DNA of 64,000 nt from Streptomyces uncialis (GTDB lineage: Bacteria; Actinomycetota; Actinomycetes; Streptomycetales; Streptomycetaceae). Shown piece after piece: positions 8,442-16,803 of this stretch. The notes under the pieces are model-generated. The model saw only the letters and a program-made list of their open reading frames with translations. It was not told where the DNA came from and did not search any database. The stretch is from positions 310,001 to 374,000 of the forward strand of contig NZ_LFBV01000002.1 in NCBI RefSeq assembly GCF_001905345.1, written 5' to 3'. Position 1 is the stretch's first letter. Each line of letters starts with the position of its first letter. The position numbers were made by a program, and so were the translations under genes.

Positions 8442-8875
8442 CCGAGCGAACCCCCTCTCCTGACGACGAGTCGCCGCTCGTCGTCGAGGAGATGCGTGAA
8501 CAGATCGAGCAGACACGTGAGGAGTTGGGACTGACGGTCGAAGCTCTGGCGGCGAAGGCCGATGTGAGGAGCCGGCTGCGGGAACAGGCCGCCGGGAAGG
8601 CCGCCCAGGTGCGCGGCGCCGCGGAGCAGGCCAAGCAGCTGCTGAAGGAGAAGACGCCCGATCCCGTGGTCGACCGGGCCGCCCGGACCGCGGCGCAGGT
8701 GCGGAACGCCGCCTCACGTGCGGGAGAGCGCGCCGCGAGCGGGGCACCCGGCACTCTGCCGGAGCGGACGGGCCGGGTCGCGGCCAAGGCATGGAACCAC
8801 CGCGCTCCTCTGTTCGGCGTCGGGGCCGCGTTCGTTGTCCTCCTTGTCGTCCGACGCGGCCGGAGGCGTCGATGA
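8438..8875 (+). CDS. DUF3618 domain protein
   Basis: 145 aa with ATG at 8438 and an excellent AAGGAGAAGG ribosome site. Residues about 15-60 contain the DUF3618 signature (EEMREQIEQTREELGLTVEA, then LAAKADVRSRLREQA). A long Ala/Lys-rich amphipathic helix follows, then a single C-terminal membrane helix (APLFGVGAAFVVLLVV) ending in an arginine cluster. In actinomycetes these genes sit with holin-like and DUF4235 genes and are often induced by envelope or osmotic stress. Here the stop overlaps the next start by 4 nt (ATGA), so the two are translationally coupled. Confidence 0.85.
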   Translation: MTERTPSPDDESPLVVEEMREQIEQTREELGLTVEALAAKADVRSRLREQAAGKAAQVRGAAEQAKQLLKEKTPDPVVDRAARTAAQVRNAASRAGERAASGAPGTLPERTGRVAAKAWNHRAPLFGVGAAFVVLLVVRRGRRRR

Positions 8876-9138
8876 AGGCGTCCAAGATCGCCTACCGGCC
8901 GGTCGGCCTGGTCCTGGGCGCCGCCGGCGGCATGCTCGCCGCGGCGGCCTTCAGGAGGACGTGGAAGATGATCGAGCACGACAAGGACGCTCCCGACGCC
9001 ACCGACGAGGACCGCGCATGGCCGGAGATCCTCGTCGCCGCAGCGCTGCAAGGGGCGATCTTCGCCGTGGTGAAGGCCACCGTCGAACGGGCGGGCGCCA
9101 CCGCCACCCGACGGCTGACGGGCACCTGGCCGGCCTGA
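8872..9138 (+). CDS. DUF4235 domain protein
   Basis: 88 aa, matching the usual length. It begins MKASKIAYRPVGLVLGAAGG with a hydrophobic first segment, then FRRTWKMIEHD, the acidic DATDEDRAWPEI and a second hydrophobic helix (LVAAALQGAIFAVVKATVER). This is the DUF4235 pattern. The ATG lies within the DUF3618 stop codon, and a perfect hairpin terminator follows at 9169. It is probably a small membrane protein acting with DUF3618; molecular role unknown. Confidence 0.85.
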   Translation: MKASKIAYRPVGLVLGAAGGMLAAAAFRRTWKMIEHDKDAPDATDEDRAWPEILVAAALQGAIFAVVKATVERAGATATRRLTGTWPA

Positions 9139-9168
9139 CCCCGTCGCGCCTTCGGAGCGGAGGCCGAG

Positions 9169-9204
9169 GCCGGGCCGGGACGGGTGTGCCCGTCCCGGCC
9201 CGGC
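9169..9204 (+). terminator. Perfect 16-bp hairpin terminator
   Basis: GCCGGGCCGGGACGGG, a TGTG loop and the exact complement, 30 nt after the DUF4235 stop codon. It ends the DUF3618/DUF4235 operon. Confidence 0.8.
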
Positions 9205-9391
9205 GTCCGTCGGGGCCGCGGAACGCGGCATCCGGGCGGACAGTATCGGTCTTCCACCGTTTACCGCGTGCGGTACGGCAGTGGGGACGGGAGAGTGGGA
9301 GTGGGCGCGTTCCGGCGGCCGGGCCGTCACCGGACAGGCCCACCGGGATCACACCCTCCCCTGGCGGCTCGGCCCGGCCCGCACGGACCAC

Positions 9392-9456
9392 CGGCGGTCA
9401 GCGGCGGTCAGCGGCGGTCAGCGGCGGTCAGCGGCGGTCAGCGGCGGTCAGCGGCG
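9392..9456. repeat. Tandem 10-bp repeat, six copies
   Basis: GCGGCGGTCA repeated head to tail; the first copy lacks its first G and a seventh is truncated as GCGGCG. It lies in the 401-nt space (9139-9539) between the DUF4235 terminator and the next gene, about 85 nt upstream of that gene's ATG. The rest of the interval shows nothing else identifiable. The 10-bp period matches one helical turn, so it could be a protein-binding array or simply a slippage-prone microsatellite. Confidence 0.85.
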
Positions 9457-9539
9457 ACGGACCATGGCACGTCTTCCGGCTCACCGCCCGTGGACGACCT
9501 CACCCGGGCCGCCTGGCCCGTGACACGCACAGGAGCCCC

Positions 9540-9989
9540 ATGACCACAGACCCGAACGGCCAAGAGGAGCATTCCCGGTCGTCACATCGTCGGCCCGACG
9601 GCACAAGCGACGCGACCGTACTGGCGCTGGGAGTCCTGTCGGAGGCGCTGGAGACGGTGGAACGGGCCCGCGGCAGCCTCTACGCCTTCCATCAGCTCAC
9701 CGGCGGCGCCGACCTCAAGCTGGACCGGGCACTGGAACTGCTGCGCGCCGCGGGCCACCACGCACAGGCCGACCTGCTGGAGCGCGAGATCGTGGGCCGC
9801 AACGTCATTCCCGGACACTGGACCTTCCAGATCGTCGAGGCGTACAACAGCCACTACTACCGGCCCTTCACCGACATCGAGGCCCGTCTCCGGCGCGAAC
9901 TGCTCGACGGACACGAGCACGTTCACGAGGCGGAGATGAAGGAAGCCCGCCGCACCCACGGACACCCCGGACACACTCCGGAGCCGTGA
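9540..9989 (+). CDS. Conserved hypothetical protein, 149 aa
   Basis: ATG at 9540 with AGGAG at 9531-9535. It is a soluble, mostly helical and histidine-rich protein. After a polar N-terminus it reads ALGVLSEALETVERARGSLY, then a conserved-looking core LLEREIVGRNVIPGHWTFQI and EAYNSHYYRPF, and ends with repeated His/Glu. No membrane segment and no catalytic motif that I recognise. A terminator hairpin follows 10 nt after the stop. The neighbourhood (DUF3618/DUF4235, STAS proteins) suggests a stress-associated role, but this is inference only. Confidence 0.7.
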   Translation: MTTDPNGQEEHSRSSHRRPDGTSDATVLALGVLSEALETVERARGSLYAFHQLTGGADLKLDRALELLRAAGHHAQADLLEREIVGRNVIPGHWTFQIVEAYNSHYYRPFTDIEARLRRELLDGHEHVHEAEMKEARRTHGHPGHTPEP

Positions 9990-9999
9990 GTCGGACCTA

Positions 10000-10030
10000 C
10001 GTGGGCCGTGTGGTTCTCCCACGGCCCACG
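10000..10030 (+). terminator. 11-bp hairpin terminator
   Basis: CGTGGGCCGTG, a 9-nt loop and the exact complement, directly after the stop at 9989. Confidence 0.75.
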
Positions 10031-10283
10031 GTTCTCACCGGAACCGTCCGGCCCCCTCCTCCCCGGGGACCGGCACGGGAGAGAACTCCGGCAGCCACCA
10101 CGTCCGGCATCACGGCCGTCGACGTTCATACCTGGCCGTCAGGCATGGGCCGTATCCGGGTGGGGTAACGAGAGCAATGGCGGTCGGACCGCATGCATCC
10201 TGGGGTGGCCCGTACTGTCGCGGGTCGGCCCGGGAGATGGTGAGCTGGACCGCGGGACTCCGGTCGGGGAAAGAGGTACGGGC

Positions 10284-10658
10284 ATGCGGGAGATCGCCGG
10301 CGGGCTGGGCTGGAAGCGCCGAGGGCATGTGTGGCTGGTTCAGATCCCGGCGGACGGCGGGAAGCAGGATCTGCCCGGCCCGAGGGCGGTGCTGCGGGAG
10401 CTGGGGGCGGAACGCGGCGCGGCCGTCGTCGTCGACACGTCCGCCGTCAGGGACGCGAACGGACGCCTGCTGGACTGGCTCGCCGGTCTCGCCCGGGACA
10501 CACGGCTGTGCGTGGTCGCCCCGTCCCTGACGGTACGGCAGCGTCTCGCCGGCACCGCGGGCCCCTCGTCCATGCGGGTGACGGGGTCACTCGGTGAGGC
10601 CCTGGACGTCCTCGGACCGGAATCCACCCTGGGGATCGAGGCCCGCCTGCCGGGGTGA
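10284..10658 (+). CDS. STAS-like protein, 124 aa
   Basis: ATG at 10284 preceded by GGGGAAAGAGG. The chain has an alternating beta/alpha pattern with AAVVVDTSAVRDANGRLLDW and LCVVAPSLTVRQRLAG, then VTGSLGEALDVLG near the C-terminus. This is the layout of anti-sigma-factor antagonist (STAS) domains, in which the segment after the central strand carries the phosphorylatable Ser/Thr (here TSAV). The similarity is weak and I am not certain of the family. A clearer STAS gene follows at 11312. No cognate anti-sigma kinase is in the window. Confidence 0.5.
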   Translation: MREIAGGLGWKRRGHVWLVQIPADGGKQDLPGPRAVLRELGAERGAAVVVDTSAVRDANGRLLDWLAGLARDTRLCVVAPSLTVRQRLAGTAGPSSMRVTGSLGEALDVLGPESTLGIEARLPG

Positions 10659-11311
10659 ACGCGTCTCCGGCGCGAGCGAGTACTACGGCGGTGTGCCGAC
10701 GATCGGCTGTCCGCCCAACGGCCGAACCTGCCCTGGGACGACGGCCCTCGCCGCGCCGCCCCTCCGCCCTCCGCACGGCCCTCCCCCTCAGCCCGGCCCG
10801 GGACCCCGTCTCGCACCGGCCCGGGTGCGCCTCGCATCCGTACCGGCCCCGCCGACAGGCGCGGCGCACCGTCCTCCAGCCCGAGCAGGGTCTGCTTCAC
10901 CTCACCTGAGGTCTTCCGGGCTGCGCGGCACGCGGTAGTCCGGGCGGCCTCTGTCCAGCACGTGCGTTTGCCGGGGGGAAGCCGGGGCAGCAGCGCGGTA
11001 CGTGCTTCGGAACGGCAGGCACATCAGCAGGGCCGGACGGGACACTGTCCCCCGGCAAGTGGCGAGGTCCTCCGAAGGACCGTCGCTCGTGCGGCCCTGC
11101 CCTCCCGAGCAACGTGATCCAGCCGTATGGAGTTGGTCCCCGTGCGAGTTCCCTCCGCCGCCCGGTCCGCCCGGTCCGCCCGGCCTTCCCCGCCCACTCG
11201 TCGCGACAACGACCCTCCCGTCACCCCCGGCTCCGTCCTTCACCGGCCCCCGGCCTTCCGTGGCCCCGCCCTCGTCTGCGCCGCACCGCCCCGGCATGCC
11301 GGGGGTGCGGC
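10659..11311. other. 653-nt interval without a convincing gene
   Basis: Several arginine/proline-rich frames cross this interval on both strands, but none has a ribosome site plus protein-like composition. Positions about 11157-11190 carry three imperfect copies of CCGCCCGGT. It probably contains the promoter of the STAS gene at 11312. Confidence 0.4.
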
Positions 11312-11806
11312 ATGATCCGGCCCTCAGCGTTCGCACACCGCACCACCTTCGCCCCGGACCCGGCCACAGGTTCCGATTGGGCCACCATCCGCCTGCAAGG
11401 CGAGCTGGACCTGGAATCAGGCACGGAGTTCAGCTCGACCGTCGGGCTGTGCCTGGCCTGCGGTCCCGCGGGCATTCGCGTCGACCTGACCAGCCTCCAG
11501 CTCATGGACTGCACCGGACTCCGCCATCTGGAGGAAGCGGCCGCCAGGGCGCGGGAGGCCGGTGTCGCCTTCAGCCTCATCGGCGCGCCCCCGCCCCTCG
11601 TACGACGAGTGCTCCTCCTCACCGGCTCCCCCACGCTGCCCCAGCCGCCCCGCACTTCACGCACCCGGGAGCACCCTGCCCCGGACCGGGCCGTACCGAG
11701 CCGCACACGCCACGGCTACTGGACGCGGATCCTGCGGCTGTGCATGCTCACCGCCGCCGGCGGCACCATCATCGGCTCACTCCTCCTGACAGTCCAAGGG
11801 GCGTGA
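11312..11806 (+). CDS. Anti-sigma factor antagonist (STAS domain) with a C-terminal membrane anchor
   Basis: 164 aa from the ATG at 11312. Residues about 15-105 form a clear STAS domain: WATIRLQGELDLESGTEFSS, the core IRVDLTSLQLMDCTGLRHLE, then GVAFSLIGAPPPLVRRVLLL. The canonical D-S-S-G-L loop reads D-C-T-G-L, so the phosphoacceptor would be Thr. After a Pro/Thr-rich linker the last 25 residues form a hydrophobic segment (LCMLTAAGGTIIGSLLLTV), which is unusual because most STAS antagonists are soluble. The likely role is partner-switching control of a sigma factor, tethered to the membrane. A start further upstream is possible, but the 5' sequence is low-complexity. Confidence 0.75.
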   Translation: MIRPSAFAHRTTFAPDPATGSDWATIRLQGELDLESGTEFSSTVGLCLACGPAGIRVDLTSLQLMDCTGLRHLEEAAARAREAGVAFSLIGAPPPLVRRVLLLTGSPTLPQPPRTSRTREHPAPDRAVPSRTRHGYWTRILRLCMLTAAGGTIIGSLLLTVQGA

Positions 11807-11965
11807 CCGACGGGAGGTCCGCGAAGGCCGGCCGTCACGGAGCTCCGGGCCGTTCCGGCCGCGCCGGACGCTCCGCAACAGCAGCCGGACGACCGCGACG
11901 CCGACGACGACGAGTCCGATCCCGGCGATGCCCTGCCCTTCCCCGCAAGGTCCGCCCCCAAAGCG

Positions 11966-11997
11966 GCCGAACCGCCCGGTCTACCGGGCGGTTCGGC
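11966..11997. terminator. Hairpin terminator overlapping the carboxylate-amine ligase 3' end
   Basis: Perfect 15-nt arms (GCCGAACCGCCCGGT and its complement) around a CT centre. The structure includes the last codons and stop of the convergent minus-strand gene, and it can also stop transcription from the STAS gene. Confidence 0.75.
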
Positions 11998-13078
11998 GGG
12001 CGCAGGCGATGACCATGTCCCCCAGGCTCTGCGTGCGGTTCAGGAGTTCGCGCTGTGCCCTCGCGCCGGTACCGTTCGCGAGCAGTGCGAAGAGCGCTTC
12101 CCGCGCGGGCAGGGCGTCACCGCTGTCCTCCAGCGCTTCGCGGACATGGTCGTACAGGGCACGCACCACCTCGTCCGCCGGGGCGGGGCGCATGGTGAGC
12201 GGGTGGAGAAGCTGGCCGTCCAGTCCGGAACGGGCCGCGCGCCAGGAGGCCAGGCGGAGAAGTTCCGTCCGGTGCGGTACGGGGGGCTCGTCCGCCTTCC
12301 ACTGCCGGGCGGCGGTCTCCACCAGGGCGCGGGCCAGGGTGGCGACGAGGACGGTGGTGGAGGCGTCGAGGCAGACGTCGGCGATCCGGAACTCGACGGT
12401 GGGGTACGACCGGGAGAGGCGGGCGTCGAAGTAGATCATCCCTTCGTCCCGCAGCACGCCGGTACCGATCATCGCTTCGACATAGGCGTGGTACCGGTCG
12501 GCCGTGCCGAAGAGATCGGTCGGCCCGGCCGAGGGCCAGCGGTCCCATACCCGGCTGCGGTAGCTGTGGTAACGGCTGTCCCGGCCCTGCCAGAAGGGCG
12601 AGTTCGCGCTCATCGCGAGGAGAACGGGCAGCCAGGGCCGGACGCGGTCGAGGACCGCCACACCCTCCTCGTCCGACTCCACCGACACATGCACATGGCA
12701 GCCGCAGGTGAGCTGCTCGTACGTGGTCAGCCCGAAGTGCTCCTCCAGCCAGCGGTACCGCTCACCGGAACCCACCGATGGGCTGACCGGCAGCGGCGAG
12801 GTCCCCAGCGCGACGACGGTCGCCCCGTGCCGTCCGGCGTGGCGGGCCGCGTCGGCCCGGCAGTCGGCGATCTCCCGTGCCAGCTCACCCATGTCGGTCT
12901 GCGGCCGGGTGGCGAACTCCAGCTGCTCCCGGTGCAGCTCCGCCTCGAACACCTCCTCCTTGCGCTCCGAGGCCTCACGCGTGGCGGCCGCCAGCACCGC
13001 CGTGGCCAGCGCCCGCGGCTCCCCACTGGCCTCGTCCACCAGGAGAAGCTCCTCCTCCACACCCACACTCCGCACCAT
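11981..13078 (-). CDS. Carboxylate-amine ligase, YbdK/GCS2 family
   Basis: 365 aa, close to the usual length of about 370. It starts MVRSVGVEEELLLVDEASGE with the conserved GVEEE metal-binding glutamates of glutamate-cysteine ligase type 2. Further motifs are EVFEAELHREQLEFAT, the HVHVSVESDEEG histidines (TCGCHVHVSV), LLAMSANSPFWQGRD, YRSRVWDRWPSAG and IYFDARLSRSYPTVEFRIAD. The family joins a carboxylate to an amine using ATP; the substrate in actinomycetes is usually unknown and need not be cysteine. A GAGGGGAAGG ribosome site precedes the ATG. The longer 570-aa frame is a fusion with non-coding sequence and is rejected. Confidence 0.9.
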   Translation of the reverse strand: MVRSVGVEEELLLVDEASGEPRALATAVLAAATREASERKEEVFEAELHREQLEFATRPQTDMGELAREIADCRADAARHAGRHGATVVALGTSPLPVSPSVGSGERYRWLEEHFGLTTYEQLTCGCHVHVSVESDEEGVAVLDRVRPWLPVLLAMSANSPFWQGRDSRYHSYRSRVWDRWPSAGPTDLFGTADRYHAYVEAMIGTGVLRDEGMIYFDARLSRSYPTVEFRIADVCLDASTTVLVATLARALVETAARQWKADEPPVPHRTELLRLASWRAARSGLDGQLLHPLTMRPAPADEVVRALYDHVREALEDSGDALPAREALFALLANGTGARAQRELLNRTQSLGDMVIACARRTAR

Positions 13079-13289
13079 CACTGCCTTCCCCTCGCCCAGC
13101 TGCGCGTACCGGCGAACGGACCGGCGACAGGAGGGGCGCACCGTACGAATCCGGTGCCGGTCCCCACAGCGCCTGGCCATCGGCCCGGACACACCCCGCA
13201 TGCCCCGTCCGGGACTCTTCACGCCCGGACCCGCGCGGGGCAGCGTGAGGGGTGGTCGAACGCCTTCCGTCAGGTTCGCCCCCGGCCGG

Positions 13290-14057
13290 TCAGATCCGGG
13301 GCGGGCCGCCGCGTCCGTCCCTCGGGCCGAACGCCTCCAGGGCGTCCACGTCGCTCGCGCGGGCCCGGAGGAAGTAGTCGGCCCACTCGGCGGCGTCCGG
13401 GTACGCGGAGTCGCGGACGATCTCGTGGACGGCCGCGTCGAGGTCGAAGTCCGTGGTGCGCAGCTCCGCGCCAGGGCCCAGCAGCGCCCAGTGCGCCCCG
13501 GTCCGGCCGTAGGGCATGCCGACACTGCCGGGATTGATGACGAGACGTCCGTGGACGAGCCGGACGAAGGGCATGTGGGTGTGCCCGAGGACGACCGTAC
13601 GGATGTCGTCGTCCAGTTCGCCGAACACGTCCCGCCAGCGGTCGAGCCGGGAGTCGACGAGGACGACCTCCTCGTCGTCGCGGGGAGTGGCATGGCAGAA
13701 GAGGACGTTGCCCAAGCCGCGCAGTGACAGGGTGCGTGACTTCGGCAGGCCGGCGAGCAGGTCGAGATGGTCCGGGCGCAGTTGCCCGGCCGCCCAGGCA
13801 GTGAGGGGGTCGGTGTCCGGGCCGCTCAAGCCGCTCCGGTGTTCGAGGAGTTCACGGTCGGCGTTCCCCCCGATCCACAGGAAACGGTCTCCGAGCGAGG
13901 TCAGCCGGTCCAGGACCTGGGTCGGCTGAGGACCGGTCGCTATGTCACCGGTGAGGACGACGAGGGACGCGGCTCGGACGTCCGGCTCGGCGAGTACCGC
14001 TTCCAGGGCGGGCAGTACTCCATGGATGTCGGACAGTACGGCGACACGGCTCGGCAT
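13290..14057 (-). CDS. Calcineurin-like metallophosphoesterase
   Basis: 255 aa. All metal-binding motifs of the family are visible: VAVLSDIHGVLPAL (D-x-H), VLTGDIATG (GD), IGGNADRELL (GN[H/A]D-type), LFCHATP (H) and VLGHTHMPF (GHTH). A NPGSVGMPYG segment follows, as in YfcE/MJ0936-like phosphodiesterases. The C-terminal helices contain WADYFLRARASDVDALEAFG. It is a cytosolic enzyme with likely broad phosphodiesterase activity. The gene lies 211 nt upstream of the ligase gene in the same direction, so cotranscription is uncertain. Confidence 0.9.
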   Translation of the reverse strand: MPSRVAVLSDIHGVLPALEAVLAEPDVRAASLVVLTGDIATGPQPTQVLDRLTSLGDRFLWIGGNADRELLEHRSGLSGPDTDPLTAWAAGQLRPDHLDLLAGLPKSRTLSLRGLGNVLFCHATPRDDEEVVLVDSRLDRWRDVFGELDDDIRTVVLGHTHMPFVRLVHGRLVINPGSVGMPYGRTGAHWALLGPGAELRTTDFDLDAAVHEIVRDSAYPDAAEWADYFLRARASDVDALEAFGPRDGRGGPPRI

Positions 14058-14278
14058 GAGGCCGAGTATGCGACGACACCCCGGACGGACGGGAGCGGGT
14101 TCGCTCCCGGCATAGGCCCGGAGGGGGCGTCGTGCGCGAGGGCTGTCGTCCGGGCCGGGGCCGTCGTCCGTTCGGGCCGCGGGGACGTCCTACGTCCGGG
14201 GCGGGGCCCGCCGTGTGTCCGAGCGGGGCGGGGCCCTCGTATGTCCGGGGCGGGGTGGTCCGCCTGGCGGCTCAGCGG

Positions 14279-14821
14279 TCAGAGGACCGTGAGCGACCAC
14301 TTCGCGAGGCAGGCCACCTCGATGATTCCCGGCCCCGGCAGGGCCAGGGTGCCGCGGAAGGGGCCTGAGCTCAGGTGGAGTTGGGTGCTGCGTCCACCGG
14401 AGATCGAACTGTGCCTCACCGTCGCGTGGAACTTCTCCACCTCAAGCCTCACCTGTGCGGGCGGGCCGGTGTAGCGCAGGGCGTCGGGGAAGCGGCCCGA
14501 GGCGGTGGCGGAGAGTTCGGCCAGTGAGTCGCCGGTGCCGAAGCCGAGCTTCCAGCGGGGAGAGAGCCCGCCGGGCTTCCCGGTCGCGACGTGCGTGTAC
14601 TCCTTCGGCACCAGGGCTCTGGCATGCCCCTTGCCCCAGCAGTAGTTGATCAGTTCGCGGCCCTGCTCCAGCCGGTCCGGGGTGTCGGTCATCCCGTACA
14701 CCTGAAGGGCCGACAGCAACCCGCCCCTGAACTCCAGCACCGTGGCCACTCCCGCCGGGGCGTGGGTGACCCGGACCGATCCCTTGCCCCAGCCCGAGTG
14801 GATCAGCTCTATCCCGTCCAT
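14279..14821 (-). CDS. Conserved hypothetical protein, 180 aa
   Basis: Starts MDGIELIHSGWGKGSVRVTH at 14821. It appears to consist of two similar beta-rich halves, each with a W-G-K-G motif (HSGWGKGSVRV and NYCWGKGHARA), then a region with FHATVRHSSISGGRSTQLHL. No signal peptide or membrane segment. The repeated WGKG motif is a useful handle, but the family is not recognised. The in-frame extension up to 15322 overlaps the next gene and is not supported. Confidence 0.6.
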   Translation of the reverse strand: MDGIELIHSGWGKGSVRVTHAPAGVATVLEFRGGLLSALQVYGMTDTPDRLEQGRELINYCWGKGHARALVPKEYTHVATGKPGGLSPRWKLGFGTGDSLAELSATASGRFPDALRYTGPPAQVRLEVEKFHATVRHSSISGGRSTQLHLSSGPFRGTLALPGPGIIEVACLAKWSLTVL

Positions 14822-14914
14822 GCCCAGGATTGTGCCAGCGCGCCGGGACGGACCGACGCCCGGCCCGCGCCACTCCTCCCGCTCCCACCTCGCCCACCTC
14901 GCCCTCCGCGTCTC

Positions 14915-14942
14915 CCGGCATCCGGCATCCGGCATCCGGCAT
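14915..14942. repeat. Tandem 7-bp repeat, four copies
   Basis: CCGGCAT repeated four times without interruption, in the 130-nt gap between two minus-strand genes of unknown function. Confidence 0.85.
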
Positions 14943-14951
14943 CCGCGCGGG

Positions 14952-15458
14952 CTACGCCGTTCCGAACGGGCTCGCCGGTGGGGGTTCGATGGGGGTGACC
15001 ACGTGCTTGGCCACCGAGACACCGCTGCTGCCCCGGTGGGTGATCCCCGCCTCGGCCTCCGTGCGCAACCCGACGACCCACAGCGCCGGGAACGTGACGA
15101 AGACCGACGCCAGGGAGGTGAGTCCCGGTGCCGAGGACATCGACGCCGTGACCCCGAAGTAGATGATTCCGGCCAGACCGGCGAGCAGGAGGAACGCGCA
15201 GAACCAGGTCCAGCCCCGGAAGCGGGCTTGCCGACGACGGGTGTCGGCGACGCTGTACACGACGATGGCGAGGGACTGTTCGCAGGTGCCGCATCTGACC
15301 TTGCGTCGCAGTGGCTCGTCACCGTCCGCAGGACGCTCGATCGTCCATAGGGTGGTCTCGTAGTCCCAGCTCACCGCGTTGGGGCCGCTCGGACGGCCCA
15401 CGGTGTTCATCCGGTGACCCACCTGTGTCTCCTGGACGCGAGCGACGTTGACCGGCAT
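14952..15458 (-). CDS. Membrane protein with a cysteine-pair N-domain, 168 aa
   Basis: The start at 15458 (MPVNVARVQETQ) is chosen because GGAGGGG lies 6 nt upstream; the 15473 ATG has no such site. A soluble N-terminal part of about 80 residues holds a CGTCEQSL knuckle (VRCGTCEQSLAIVVYSV), suggesting a single-site metal or redox motif. Two membrane helices follow (WTWFCAFLLLAGLAGIIYFG and LASVFVTFPALWVVGL). The C-terminal tail contains GITHRGSSGVSVAKHVV. The family is not recognised. Confidence 0.6.
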   Translation of the reverse strand: MPVNVARVQETQVGHRMNTVGRPSGPNAVSWDYETTLWTIERPADGDEPLRRKVRCGTCEQSLAIVVYSVADTRRRQARFRGWTWFCAFLLLAGLAGIIYFGVTASMSSAPGLTSLASVFVTFPALWVVGLRTEAEAGITHRGSSGVSVAKHVVTPIEPPPASPFGTA

Positions 15459-16116
15459 GCCCATCCCCTCCATGGCCGCGCTGCCGAACTCGACATGGGC
15501 GATTGTGAGGACAACACGCCTTGCCTGTCACGTGGTTGACAGGACGAAAATCGGAGAGGATCGGCGGTCGAGTGTGCCGGGGAGCGGTGACCCGGTCGGA
15601 GGCTGGTCCTCCTCACCCTGTTCCAGGCTGACCAAACCGCCCGTGCGGGTGGTGTCGTCGGGTGGGTGGGGCGGCAGCATCACCCGGACCGGCGGTTTGC
15701 CGGAGTGGCGCGACCCGGCGCCGATGGAGTGCTGTGAAGACTGTCGGTCGTCCACCTTCCTCCAGCGCGATGAGGGGTGCCCATGTGCCGGGCAGGCCAG
15801 GAATCCGTTGTGATCAGTGCGCCCGAACGTCCAGCCGTCCCCGGGTCGTCGGTGCGCCCGGGTGCGGGGCCGACGGCCAGACGTGGCCGGGCCCGCCGTA
15901 CACGGCCGCTGCGGCCGCCCCGCCCACCCCGCTGCGCACCGCCGCCGACCCGCCGTGGCCTGTTCACGCACCGCTCCCCCGCCGGGGGGCGCCGCCCTGT
16001 GCCGTGACGCCGACGGACGACCGGCGGAAGGCGGCGAGTGGGCGTCCTCCTCTACCGCGAAGACGGCCGACTGTACGACGGACTCCCGGGGGCATCCGAC
16101 GGCCGGGGCGGAGAGG
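15459..16116. other. 658-nt interval without a convincing gene
   Basis: Overlapping frames on both strands are Arg/Pro/Ala-rich without recognisable motifs or ribosome sites. AAAATCGGAGAGGATCG near 15546-15562 is slightly AT-richer and could be promoter DNA for the minus-strand membrane protein. I see no RNA gene. Confidence 0.4.
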
Positions 16117-16803
16117 TCAGCGGCGCGACGTACCGGAGGCATCGACCCGGCCCTGGCCCTGACCGATCGCGAGCAGCGCGCGGTCCAGGACCTCTTGGAC
16201 CTGGCCGAGGGCCGAGATGGTGCTCACCAGACCTGCGGCCCGGTAGTGGCCGACGACCGGCGCGGTCTCGCTGCGGTGGATCTCCAGCCGTCTGCGAACC
16301 GTCGCCTCGCGGTCGTCGTCGCGCTGGTACAGCTCACCGCCGCAGACGTCGCAGGCTCCCGCGACTTCAGGCGGGCTGTGGTCCACATGGAAGATGTGTT
16401 CGCGGTTCCGGCGGCACAGCCGTCGTCCGGCGATCCGCCCGACCACCTCGGCCTCGGGTATCTCCAGGTCGAGCACGGCGTCCAGTCCCGACCCCGAGTC
16501 GGCCAGGATGCCGTCCAGCGCCTCAGCCTGGGGGATGTTGCGGGGGAAGCCGTCCAGCAGGAATCCGCGTTCGGTGTCCGGGCGGCCAAGGCGCTCCGCG
16601 AGCACACCGATCGTGATCCCGTCCGGTACCAGCCGGCCGGAGCTGATGTGCGTACGGGCGTTCCGCCCGAGCTCGGTGCCCTGGTCGATGTGCTCGCGGA
16701 ACAGGTCACCGGCGGAGATGTGCTGGATCGACAGACGCGAGGCAAGACGTACGGCTTGCGTGCCCTTGCCGGCTCCGGGCGGCCCGATCAGGAGGATGCG
16801 CAT
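16117..16803 (-). CDS. Adenylate kinase (probable second copy)
   Basis: 228 aa. It starts MRILLIGPPGAGKGTQ with the Walker A loop GPPGAGKGT. The AMP-binding motifs are present (ISAGDLFRE, GFLLDGFPRN), and the LID carries a zinc knuckle (LCRRNREHIFH, then CDVCGGELYQRDDD). It reversibly transfers phosphate between ATP and AMP in the cytosol. The housekeeping adk of streptomycetes lies in the secY ribosomal-protein cluster; this copy stands alone, so it is probably a paralogue. The LID sequence between the cysteine pairs is lengthened and histidine-rich compared with the usual C-x2-C-x15-C-x2-C. Substrate preference may differ, but this has not been shown. Confidence 0.9.
   Translation of the reverse strand: MRILLIGPPGAGKGTQAVRLASRLSIQHISAGDLFREHIDQGTELGRNARTHISSGRLVPDGITIGVLAERLGRPDTERGFLLDGFPRNIPQAEALDGILADSGSGLDAVLDLEIPEAEVVGRIAGRRLCRRNREHIFHVDHSPPEVAGACDVCGGELYQRDDDREATVRRRLEIHRSETAPVVGHYRAAGLVSTISALGQVQEVLDRALLAIGQGQGRVDASGTSRR

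Noticed and set aside
9392-9456. CRISPR-like array
   Set aside because: Repeats are 10 bp and contiguous without spacers. It is a simple tandem repeat.
13079-13693. N-terminal extension of the carboxylate-amine ligase frame
   Set aside because: Serine/threonine/proline-rich shadow of the metallophosphoesterase gene. The family starts at MVRSVGVEEE.
15528-16142. Possible 204-aa gene on the minus strand (and a 166-aa frame on the plus strand)
   Set aside because: No ribosome site, no motif, Arg/Pro-rich on both strands.
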